Shown here piece by piece: positions 50,378 through 60,800 of a stretch of 64,000 bases of DNA; the first letter of the stretch is position 1, and each line of letters starts with the position of its first letter. Origin of the DNA: Coffea arabica (taxonomy: Eukaryota; Streptophyta; Magnoliopsida; Gentianales; Rubiaceae); NCBI RefSeq assembly GCF_036785885.1, contig NC_092329.1, positions 868,001 to 932,000 of the forward strand, given 5' to 3'. The translations under genes were made by a program, and so were the position numbers. A model generated the notes under the pieces. It ran no database searches, was not told the origin of the DNA, and saw only the letters and a list, made by a program, of their open reading frames with translations.

Positions 50378-50841
50378 TTTTTCCGCCCTATATTTTCTTG
50401 AATACTTTTTTTTTTTTTCCTTTTCTTTTTTTTTTTGGTTTTGTTTTGTTTGTGTGGAGGAGGGCTTATTTCTGGAGTATAAAATATACCACCTCTGATA
50501 TACTTAGTGTTATTAATGATGATGGAAACAGGGAGGGAGGGATGATTGGATAGTGTACACTGGGATTTTATATTGGAAATCAATAAAATAAGGGCAGATC
50601 AATTCAAGAAAATGAATAAAAGGATGGGGAGAGGAGAGAAAGGAGGGGACACACAGTCACACAGTCAGAGAGAGAGAGATGTGGGACTTGGCAGGTAAAG
50701 GGCCTAAGCTGGTAAAGGAAGTGGGAGAAGGGATTGGATTTGGACAGGAATTTTCCCTATATAGCTTGGTGATAAAAGAACAGATGACTTGGAAACGATG
50801 TGGTTGTGTGTGAACAGTGAATACTACTAGTCTACTACTAC

Positions 50842-50844
<3 letters not shown>

Positions 50845-50874
<30 letters not shown>
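50845..50874. repeat. (TA)15 microsatellite
   Basis: Fifteen TA units, about 470 bp upstream of the AHL17 start codon, followed by (TACA) repeats. AT-rich tracts like this are themselves possible AT-hook targets, but that is only a suggestion. Confidence 0.9.
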
Positions 50875-50878
<4 letters not shown>

Positions 50879-51227
50879 CATACATATATGGAGGAGGCTG
50901 GGGACAGGGGGGGCATGGGAGCATGGCAAATGGTGGGGGGGATGGGGAGGTGGGTGAACTTGGAAACTAAGGAAGCTGGTAAAGACCAAAGGCTCCACTT
51001 AATGCTGCTACTACAACTTGGTAGGGCGGGGGGTGGGGGGACTTGGGGGGAGAAGAAGATGGGAAAGCAAGGAAGGTTTGGAGGAAGACTTTGTCCAGAG
51101 ATAAGAAGAAGGTTGGCGAAGAGACTAGAGGGTAAAACAGTAGTGTAACAGTAGAAGATGGAAACCTCAAGCTTTGGTTTTCTACTCTAGTTGTAGGAGT
51201 AATTTTTCTTTCTTCCACTCCATCGAG

Positions 51228-51230
<3 letters not shown>

Positions 51231-51259
<29 letters not shown>
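51231..51259. repeat. (GA)14 microsatellite
   Basis: Fourteen GA units, about 850 bp upstream of the AHL17 start; it reads (TC)n on the AHL17 coding strand. GA/TC tracts in plant promoters are known binding sites of BBR/BPC proteins. Function here is not shown. Confidence 0.9.
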
Positions 51260-51263
<4 letters not shown>

Positions 51264-53140
51264 TGGGTTGGGTTGGGGGAGGAGTCAAGAAATGGTTAGC
51301 CGCACCTCCCCCGACCGAGTGGATTTGACAAGGACATTGGGGGGTTTATTTCCCAGGGTGGGGGGCTGAAACTTGAAGAAAGAATGATGTGGCTTGTTTG
51401 GTTTTCTTTCTTTTTTGCCCTTTCTTCTTTGCTTTGCTCTCATCCTTTATGTCAAAAATCTATCATCATCTTCCTCGATCTATCCATCTTCCTATCTCTC
51501 TCTAGAGTGATCTATTTGTCACCTTATGCTCCCAACCAAATATTTTTGTCATCTTTTTTGTTGATAGAGATAGAGATATATATATATACATATATGCAAG
51601 GAAGGAAGGAAGGAAGGAAGGATGTAGGCTTTCTCATCCCTCTACTGTGTGTTTGTCTTGTTTGGGGATGGCAAAAGCAAATTCAAAGACTCATTGCTGC
51701 TGCTCGCATCCTTTGACGAGAAGCCCTTTTGCTGAATTTGCACCATCCATCCATCCATCTCTCGCTTTTTGTTTTTTTTAGCTGCTTCTGCTCTTTTTCT
51801 TCTTCTTTTGGTAAAAAGATAAATAAAGATGTTATAGGATGACGACAATTATTACTATTAACTCATCTACTTCTAAGGTCAGGTAGTAGACTAGTAGTAG
51901 TAGTATTTTCCGGGACCAAGGGGGGGGGGCAGCAACAAAACAATCAATGCTGCTCAAAATTTGGGCCATTGCATAAACTTGTGGTTGGGATCCAATTGGG
52001 TATCAAAACTAATCACAATTTCGCGTTTTGGAGCTACACTACTATCATCATATTGGTTCTTGCTTATCAAAAATTGAACCTGACAATTTCTCATTCACTA
52101 GTTTATGTGCCCAAGTCTTTACCAACCCAATCATAATCCCACAAAAAAGCACTTCTGAGTTCAAACAAATACTACCACTATAGAGCTAGCTAGCTATCTT
52201 CACGGGGCTTCACCGTGCGTGCATGGTAGTGTGTCTTGAGCCCACCATATCCTTCCTTCCTTCTTTTTTTTTTTTGGTTGGGGATACTGTAGAATTTGTT
52301 CTAGACTTATTTCTATTCTATACACTAGAGGTTCGAAAGGGATTAAATCTTTGTTTGGATTGCATTTTTTTGAATTTTTTTATAAAAAAATTAATATAGC
52401 GATTTAATATATGCGAGATAAAAAAGTGATTTAAAAATGTATTCACGCTGAATCACCGCCGATCGAGACGACGGGTACCTATGCAGCATATCCTTCCTGT
52501 GTTTTAGCGGTAGTATCATTTATGCTGCTGTTTCAACTCTGTGTGCGTAGGGACGGCCCCTAAATTGTTTTCTTTCTTGTTTCCCCGAACTTTCTTTCTT
52601 CCTTTCTTTCCATTAAAGCTTAATTGCAAGCGGTGACATTTTGGACGGAGTTTCAATGCTTGCAATCATTTGGGTGGCATGGCATGCTAACGTGTAGATT
52701 CAGTTTTTTTTTTTTTTTTTTCTCTTCTTATAAGAAAGTCAAAAAGGGTTGGTGATACATTTTTCCTTCAATTTTGAATTAATGTGACGGTGAGAGGCCT
52801 CCAATTTTGGGCTGCTATAGTATTTACTAGTAGTGATTTACGGGTTACTATTCCATTTTGAACGAGGACAAAAACCTCTAAACATTTGAAAGTACTCACT
52901 TTTCAGGGATAAGTAGTAGAAGTGTTTCTAAAATTAATTCAGGGATTAGGTTAATATTAGAGTGATAGAATAGAACAGTAAATTATATTATCAATGGTTT
53001 ATTACGACGCCTTGTAATCTTGATGATATTTTCCTTCCAACTAATGATATGTATGTTTGAATTTACAAGCTACAATTACCAGGTCGAGCATTTGGGTTGG
53101 CACCAGACATATATATCCGAAGTGCTGGTTGTAATAGGTC

Positions 53141-53361
53141 TCAGAGAGGAGGAGGAGGAAGGCGAGGGAGGGAGGGAGTGATGACGGTGGTGGCTGTGAG
53201 TGGCAGTATTAATTTTTTTTTTTGAAAAAAAATATCTTAAAAAACTTTTTAAATTTTAAAAGCACACCTAACATTTATTGTAAAAGTTTTTTCAATACAT
53301 AATATTGTTACAATAAAATATTTCAAAAGCACCGAAAAACACAGCTAATCCAAACGAAGCC
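53141..53361 (-). mobile_element. Partial foldback related to the BRAT1-intron element
   Basis: A purine-rich block (53143-53210, with GGAGGAGGAGG and GAGGGAGGGAG) is followed by an AT-rich arm ending CTAATCCAAACGAAGCC. On the minus strand it reads GTTTGGATTAGCTGTGTTTT then TTTTGAAATATTTTATTG. The order (AT-rich arm, then purine/pyrimidine block) is like one half of the element at 3050-3660. The other half is missing. Confidence 0.5.
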
Positions 53362-53938
53362 ATTCGGTGGGTATGCCGTATGCATAGAAGTTAAGCGGCA
53401 TTTGGTTAATTTGATCTAAAGAAAAATACATGGAGACCTCACAATACAAATCAAAAAGCAGACAAAGGATGTAAGATGCAAATCCTGATCAGCATGGTCG
53501 CAGTCCAATTCATGCGGATTGACACATGAAATGCATGAAGAAAATTCGAAAGGAATAGAAACAAAGGATGAATAATTAAGTAGAACCGTAGTAATTATGC
53601 AAGTCTGCTGCCAATGCGTCGACCTTTCTTGTGATGAAGTTTTGAATCAACAATTGCAATTTATCCAGCTTCGGCTTGTTGATTTTCCGAGGAGGAGGGA
53701 GGGGTTAATACAATTGTATGATCGTTGTACTTTTTACCTGATTTAGTATATATTTTTGTTACACGCGTAATTTTTGTTCCTATGTATCAACTCAATAAGA
53801 TGAAAATCCCAATTGTACTTCCCCTTCTTTAAGATTTTCCCGTGAGAGTTTTTGCCACTCTTTGCTAGTAGTTTCACAGTAAGGCGGGCCCAAAATGTCA
53901 GAGCTTGAGCGCAAAAAGTAGTAGTAGTAGTAGTTCGC

Positions 53939-54588
53939 AGGGTGTGTAAAATGGAAAAATTTCGATTTATCGACTGAATTGGAATTCGGTAATTCAGAAT
54001 GAAAATCAGAAATTTGATTTCAAATTGGTCGAATTCGGTAACAAGATTTTTCAAATCGAAAATTCCGATTTCGAATTGTTTTTCATTTATATATAAAATA
54101 TAATATAACATTTATATTATAATAATAATTTTTATATTCATGAATTCGGTGAAATCGAAATTCCTATTTCGATTTCAATTTCGTTTTCACACACATATAT
54201 ATAATATTTTATATATATATGTAATATAATATTTATATAATAATAATAATAATTTTTATATTCATGAATTCGGTGAAATCGGAATTTACCGAATTTCGAA
54301 TTGAATTCTGAACGAATTCGAATTTGGAATTGGTGAATTCCAAATCGAGTGTGTTTAGATTGTAAGTTATTTGCCCAAATATATTTGCTTACATCACCGT
54401 TACAATTTCAAATACACATTTTTATCTTCTCAATTACCTTTTTATCTCACACACATCACATCACAAAAAGTGCTACAATAAAAATATCTCAAATAACTTA
54501 CAATCCAAACACACTCTGATACCAAAATTCTGAAAAATTTCGATTTCAATGTTCTGAATTACCGATTTCGATTTCGATTCACACCCCT
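53939..54588. mobile_element. Outer MITE with AGGGGTGTGAATCG-type ends, interrupted by another MITE
   Basis: The left end AGGGTGTGTAAAATGG and right end CGATTTCGATTCACACCCCT are imperfect inverted repeats. The element is filled with variants of GAATTCGGTGAAATCG. TTCATGAATTCGGTGAAATC occurs twice (about 54137 and 54263), each after an AT-rich tract, so the inside carries its own duplication of roughly 125 bp. The segment 54347-54516 is a foreign insertion; without it the element is about 480 bp. Confidence 0.7.
54347..54516 (-). mobile_element. GTTTGGATTG-family MITE nested in the outer element
   Basis: 170 bp with 27-bp inverted ends that differ at one position (GAGTGTGTTTRGATTGTAAG then TTATTTG). 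The interior has CATCACATCACAAAAAGTG and CCTTTTTATCTCACACAC, as in 22674-22820 but inverted. It is flanked on both sides by sequence of the outer element. This is the best preserved copy of the family in the window. Confidence 0.85.
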
Positions 54589-55419
54589 AGTAGTACATAC
54601 TTAAAGCTACAATTTCTTATTTTCTAACAATTTTTTGCAATGCAACTAGTTTCGTTCTTATTTTGGATGGGCATGGTTTTCAAAATTCTCAAACAGTTTT
54701 TCACTATTTCTTTTTTTTTTTAAATTCTTATAGACACACTTTTTTAAAAATGCACTACAATAAAAATTTTCTAAAATTAAAAATAAAAAACAAAAACAAC
54801 TACCCAAATGGACAAATTTTGTAAAATAAAATTTAGTCAAATCGAACAAAATGCAGATGAGTAATTATTGAGTTTTCCTAAATATATAACACAAATCTTT
54901 TAATATTTCTTGAGTTTCCATTCGTTTGAGTATTAACAGCTTTACGGCTAGTTTGGGAGATAAGATTTGAACAGAAAAAAAAAAAAGGGAAAAAAAAGTT
55001 AGGTGTTTCGAATGTTTAAGAAGCCGATTTGATTTAGGACGATGGAGATGCCCTCTACAATTAAAAAAAAATTTCCCATCCAAAATCATGTAGAAAATGA
55101 AGGAAAGTTGGGGGAAGCCTAAAAAATTTTAAAATTGTGCATTCTATCTTTAAAATGCTATTGAATGAAATTTTATTGACATATATGTTTATAATCATCT
55201 CCTTTCTTTTACAAACTCACAAATATCATCAAATTCTCTTCTTTTCTTTTCTTATCCTCTCTTTTCCTTATAAGCCTTTCTCTTATTTTCTTTTCTATCC
55301 TCAACTTCCAAACTAACTACCTGTAAAAGTTTTCATTTATCATTTGAAATTTAATTGCCCTTTGAATTAGTAGTAATAGCTTCCTTTACAATTTTTATTG
55401 CATCCATGTTGCAAACAAA

Positions 55420-55596
55420 GGAGACCCCAAACGGATAGTTCGCTGGTTAGCTCTTTGGGCCTTGACTAGGGGTCACTGTTTCGATTCCCACTTATTACCG
55501 TATGGTACATCTTTGGGGTGAGCTCTGCACCATCGGAGGGCTAGTCTGATGTAAGTCAAGATACCCATGTATTGACAAAAAAAAAAAAAAAAAAAA
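55420..55596 (+). mobile_element. tRNA-derived SINE with 12-bp target duplication
   Basis: A box TAGTTCGCTGG (55436-55446) and B box GTTTCGATTCC (55478-55488) are spaced as in a pol III promoter. The body ends TGTATTGAC followed by about 21 A. GTTGCAAACAAA occurs directly before (55408-55419) and directly after (55597-55608), a perfect 12-bp target duplication. Intact promoter boxes, a long A tail and identical flanks suggest a fairly recent insertion. Confidence 0.9.
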
Positions 55597-56851
55597 GTTG
55601 CAAACAAAAAGGTCAAAAGATGCCACTTTAACTGTAGCCTAGAAGTAATAGGCTTCCAAAATAGTCGGTGGATTCCCGGTAACTATGCCCTCGATGTTCT
55701 TTATTGCTTTCCTCTTTTTACTTCTTTTCACCAAGCACCATGGAGCCTCTCTTTGTGCAAATAGTCGAGGCTGTTACTCAAATTAGGAAAGCCGGTCTCA
55801 AAGTTGAATCCATCAAAGAGAAGGCAAATCAAATGCACCGCCCATGACACAGATACGCGAAGCTTCTGTTATTCTCGCTTCTCAGGAAAAAGCCAAAGCA
55901 AATTCTGTGCTTGTCTTTTAGTAGTTTTTTAACTACTAGTAGGTCATTCGGAAGGCCTTCATAATGCTCTTCTAAACATAAGCCAGATTTCCCTTAATAA
56001 TTCTTGCAGCGTGCTGATTATGCATGTTAAATCCTCCTTAGACTGATCACTTGATCATTCTGACTAAGAAGTCAAATTCAAAATGCAATCGGCCCAAAAC
56101 TCCGAGTCAGATGGAAGTGAGAAAATGGAATTGAGTGGAATATAACTCCTAAATTCACAGATTATAGATGATTTTGTTTAACCACTTTGAGCCCACCTAG
56201 TTACAAGTTATATGTCAACATTGACACTTTTGGTTTAGCGGTTAAAATTGAGATCTCAGGACTTAAAAAGATCCTCGAGTTCTAATGTCCTCTCCGCGTC
56301 TTAAATTTCACCCCCATTTCGATTAAAAAGGGAAATAATAGACTAGTTTTTTTTTATGAAGTTACATGTGCAAGTAACTCTTTAAGATTACCGAGCGAAG
56401 GCCTCGTTCCCTTTCCATCTCTCAAATTCTGGTTTTCTAAATTTGGAAAAAAAAGCGAAAGTTGCCCAGGGTATCTAAGAAAATTTTGGAAAATAGCAAA
56501 GGTCCATGTGCGTTTAACTTTTTAAGATTTCAAGTCCCTGTTTGCATGTGCATGGAACCCTTGATCACAGAGTCTACTTTTCTAACTTTGAGCTTCATTT
56601 ACTCTTACGCTTCATTTGCACAAACTTAAAAATTCGAAACAAAAGAAATTGCGCTTTATGATCACGCTTCATCTCATTCGTAAACGACACGAGGTTGCAT
56701 ATTAAAAATCAATTGAAACTGGAAATAGATCACAGAACACTCTCGATTGCAATTGAATTTAGAGAGCATGCAAAACCCAAAAAACATAACACGTGCACAA
56801 AGGCAATGCTCCGAGCTTGGGCACGTCACTCAGGGGAGCATTTTAGGTGCC

Positions 56852-57224
56852 TCAGGCTTGGGAAGTCAGGGCTTGCAAAAGGGGTAACTCAGGAGGCTTC
56901 GGAAGGGTTGGTAATTGAGGCAATGCTGCTGGTAGTTCAGGCTCAGGAAAAATCGGTTTTGACAGGGCTGGGATATCGGGCAAAAGGGGGAAACTCAGGA
57001 TTTGGCAGTTGAGGCTCTCAGGTAAAGTTGGCAAGTCAGGTAGGTTCAGGCAAAGTTGGAAATGCAGGAAGAGATGGGAACTGGGGTTTGGGAAGCTCAG
57101 GCACCGCAGGCAAAGCTGGTGGATCCAACAGGCAGCTAATATTTACTTCGAAGCTACTCATTGCAGAGAATGTAAGCAGGAGGAAAAGAAGAAGCAAAGC
57201 AAAAGAGCTCTGATAACTTGCCAT
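56852..57224 (-). pseudogene. Secreted Leu/Pro-repeat (PELPK-like) protein, frameshifted
   Basis: The ATG at 57224 starts a clear signal peptide (FALLLLFLLLTFSA) followed by a Cys and then Leu/Pro repeats (PELPKPQFPSLP, FPTLPEP). Frame 1 stops at 57036 after 62 aa. One base of shift near 57044 continues the repeats as LPDLPTLPE. A further shift near 57015 is needed to read QLPNPEFPP, and another near 56990 returns to LPDIPALSKP. The last frame stops at 56852. Plants have many secreted repeat proteins of this kind, thought to act in the cell wall. At least three indels argue for a decayed gene; sequence error or an unusual short secreted protein are alternatives. The ORF on the opposite strand is a shadow. 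Confidence 0.6.
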
Positions 57225-57821
57225 GTCTCTTTTACTGTTGCGCAGCTGTTCATAACTTTGAAAGAAGAATAAAGTAATTCCGTAGAATGCGATACTTGTA
57301 AAAAGCATTCTTTTGGAATTCATGGCTAGATGCTGCCTCTAAGAGTCCGGCAGTGGACTACTACTATGATAGGAAGGAGAAAAATATGAGAGGGTAGTCA
57401 GGAAAACGCACGGAGTTTTTCAAGCAAGTTAGTTGAACTTCTCCAACTATTTCTTCACACAATAACCAGCCTACTCTGTACGACTCCTATCCCTTCCAAA
57501 TTTCTTTTGGAATATTATAAGCTGCTTCATATTCATAAATTGCACAGTGATTAATCCCAGGCCACTTTAAGTTTAAGATAGGGAATTGATATTCGCATTC
57601 CCTATTTAATTTCCTGCGCTCCGATTCACCCACAAAAAATATATAGTCTCTGAGGAATGCTACTAGAGGCCTAACTGAAGAGTGCGCATACCAGAAAGAA
57701 GTGAAAAATCACTCACTCCAGTATCATATGATCGACTCTCTATCACAATTACATGGAAATTGAGAAGCAGAAAGGATAATAACAAGAACGAAAAATTACG
57801 TCTCAGACAAGGGCTCTTCCA
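57225..57821. other. Spacer between LP-repeat pseudogene and AP4M
   Basis: About 600 bp with no coding signal. It should hold the remnant promoter of the LP-repeat gene and the 3' untranslated region of AP4M. No named repeat was seen. Confidence 0.5.
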
Positions 57822-60800
57822 TCATATGCGAGCAACATAGGAATTAGCCTGGGTTACGTATCTCACCCATCTATACGGATTGTAAGTTTTGGATTTTTTT
57901 GCTATCTGCAAGTATTTCACCTGCATCAGAGAATTCTGAATATTAGTCAACTGCAAGAAGAATGACAACTCATCCGGAAGGGGATCCAAAGAGGAAATAA
58001 GAAGAATCAATAACGGCCTTTAGATTACTAAGAAGTATTGATATTCTTACCTGGAGCCTAGAAGGGTTGTACATTGGTACGGTGAAGGTCATGCTCACAG
58101 GTCCAGCCTCCTTTGTGATATTCCCTGCATCAATCAGCACCATTGAGATCAATATAGCAATGAATGAGGAAATATCTAACACACAGAACTAAGAGAATCA
58201 TCTCCCCAAAAGTTCAAGAATCTTCTAGCGTACCATGTAATTCTTGCGAAAAAGTCAGCTTAGCACGCAGTGTATGTTCTGATCCACCGATGATCTGCAG
58301 ATATTGTATCAATCAGCAACACTTGCCAGATAATTAAGTTACAATACACTTCAGCAAACTGAATAAAAGAGTTTTAAGCATGTTGAAAGTCAGGAATGCT
58401 AGGAAGAAAACGTTGCCTTCTTCAAACTCCACTCCAGTCTCCTATTTGATTCCTTGAAATCAGTTGTCTGTCCAACGGCTCCAGGTTCCAACTCAAAACT
58501 AACTCTGAATGAAGGATAGAAAAGAAGTTAGCATCCAACACCAAACAATTTATAGTGCACCTTATTGGTTAATACACTCGCGTTGCCAGACTTTAGCCTT
58601 TTGATCTAAAGCAGATGCGCAATACAAGTCTAACTAAGCCCGACCAAGAACAATGCATATCATAAACTGGTTGCTGTAAAGCTTAAACGAGATTCCCTGC
58701 CCTCTAATCAGCAGGATCTATCACTCCGAATAAAGTAAATAAAAGTGGAGAAGGGGGGATAAAAGAGGGAGAGACAAGTTGATGCAAGCTTTTGTTCGAG
58801 ATAATTAACGGAGAGGTAAAGTACGATGTCTTGTTTCCTTGTGATTGTGAAAGCAGCCTAAGGCTAAAGAGTAATGAATGCCCCCGCAAGAAAGAGTCCT
58901 CCAACCTCACAAATTCTCGAGCCTATCTGAAATATAGCATGGTGGTCAAGGGCCCGCTAAAGACAGGGATTAGATTCTCACCATGCCCATCACTATTCCT
59001 GCTTTCTCCGCTCTAGTCTAACTTATAACTAATCCCATCCCACTTCTCCACTCTAGCTGAATTCCTCAGTATCCGCAATCCTCTCCACCTAAACTTCTCT
59101 CTCATGCAGAAGAGAAAAATGATCTCAGTATGGCAATTATTTTTGCAAGTTCTATGCTCCTACATTCTTCTGCAACACCCCCCCCCCCACAACACACAAA
59201 AAAAAACCCAAAAAAAAAACAAAAAAACGAAGAAGAAGCTGTTTTTGTTAACTCGCACAAAAGGACGTGCAACTCACTTCAGAGAAGGAAAATATTCCAA
59301 ACTTACCTTGTGGTGTATTTAGGCAATGGCATCTGCACTACAATTGTATTTGCAGTAATGCTTGAAGGAAACTCAGCACGGATTTTCAACATAACTTCAG
59401 CCTGAAGAAACAGAAAGATGGAGAATTTACAGCTAATCAGAAGCACAATCTCACAGTCCAATTTTGGCCAGTAGGATTGCCCCTTTTTTTTTTTTCAGTT
59501 GCTCCAATTTTAAGGAAGAAATGCATGGAAACAAGATTTGTAGACACTACCTAACAAGTCTAACAACTTAAGATATAATACAAGTTAAAAGGAAAGCTTA
59601 TACGGATTAAAACATCAAGTTCCAGGAAACAGAAATCTACCCTAAGCTGTCCAGCTTCTTCAATTAATGTGTTAATACGGAAAGGAGGCTTAAATTCCTG
59701 AGTTATACGGTAATTCATGACTGGAAATTCACCGTCTGGTGGAACCTGATCAAACAAAAAGGACAAAGCAACCAATTCAGACAAAAAGGATTCTCGTAAG
59801 GAACCAAAACCGATACAGTTCGCGAACGTCTCGTATCATTCACCAGACTTAGGGTCCTGTCCACATCAAAACTATCCAGATGTACAGACTCATGGAAATT
59901 GCAGTCATCCAGTATTACAGCACCTGAACCTGACGAACCCCCATAATCTGACACAGAACATAAAGTTTGATGAGGTAGTGTCCTCCAATACAATGCAGTA
60001 TAGGACACTTCTGAGAGTCTGGGAAATAGGAAGCCTTAAAAGAACATATTACAATACATGCACAGTATACGATAAAAGATCTATTGAATCATTGTATGGG
60101 ACTTTTAGATTGAGAACAGGTTAAAGAACGAATCATAGAAGTTTAGAAATATATATGTAGGCAAGCAATTTGAAATACCATATATTGACCTCCCGCCTCT
60201 TCCAATGGTTAGCTCATCAGTAAGAGCTAATCTGATTTCTGGATTTCCAGTCAGATAACTCTTCATTTGAATAGTTCCATCAATTTCAGAAGTTAATATA
60301 TATCCCTGAAGAGCATGAGCAACATAATCTTACAACAAATGGAAATAATCTGAAAATTACATAAGTCAAATTACACTAGAGATCCTAAAAAGAATGCAGA
60401 TTCAAGCACTACATCACAGGCAAGTTACTCCTTTTACAGAAGATTAGCTGGGTAATGATAAGCATGAACACAACAGTTCACTGTGTGTGGCACATAAAGC
60501 GTGAAACATCAAACTACAGGAAAATAACAAATCCCTTAGCTGAGAACTATATAGTACAAAACTTTAACTTTCTTTTCCCCCTAGATATGTTGATTTTTTA
60601 GTTTTCTTCCTTTATTGTCCATTACTTTCATTGATAAACAACATCCAGAGTTTTGCTGGAAATACTCAAAATTGTCTTTCTTCTGAAAATAATACAAAAA
60701 CACATGAACTAGTAAAGTTTATACTTGATGATTTTAAGCTTCCACTTTCTACTGTAAAAAGCAGAAAGACAAACTTGCTCTGGATTCCTGAACAGATACA

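Larger units (their letters stand above)
50378..56851. other. AHL17 upstream region and repeat-rich intergenic DNA
   Basis: No coding sequence is recognised. The proximal 900 bp hold a purine-rich stretch, (TA)15 and (GA)14 tracts; further away are several transposons listed separately. The stretch from 51700 to 53100 has no feature I can name beyond short homopolymers and a possible left end of a GTTTGGATTG MITE near 52352. Confidence 0.55.
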
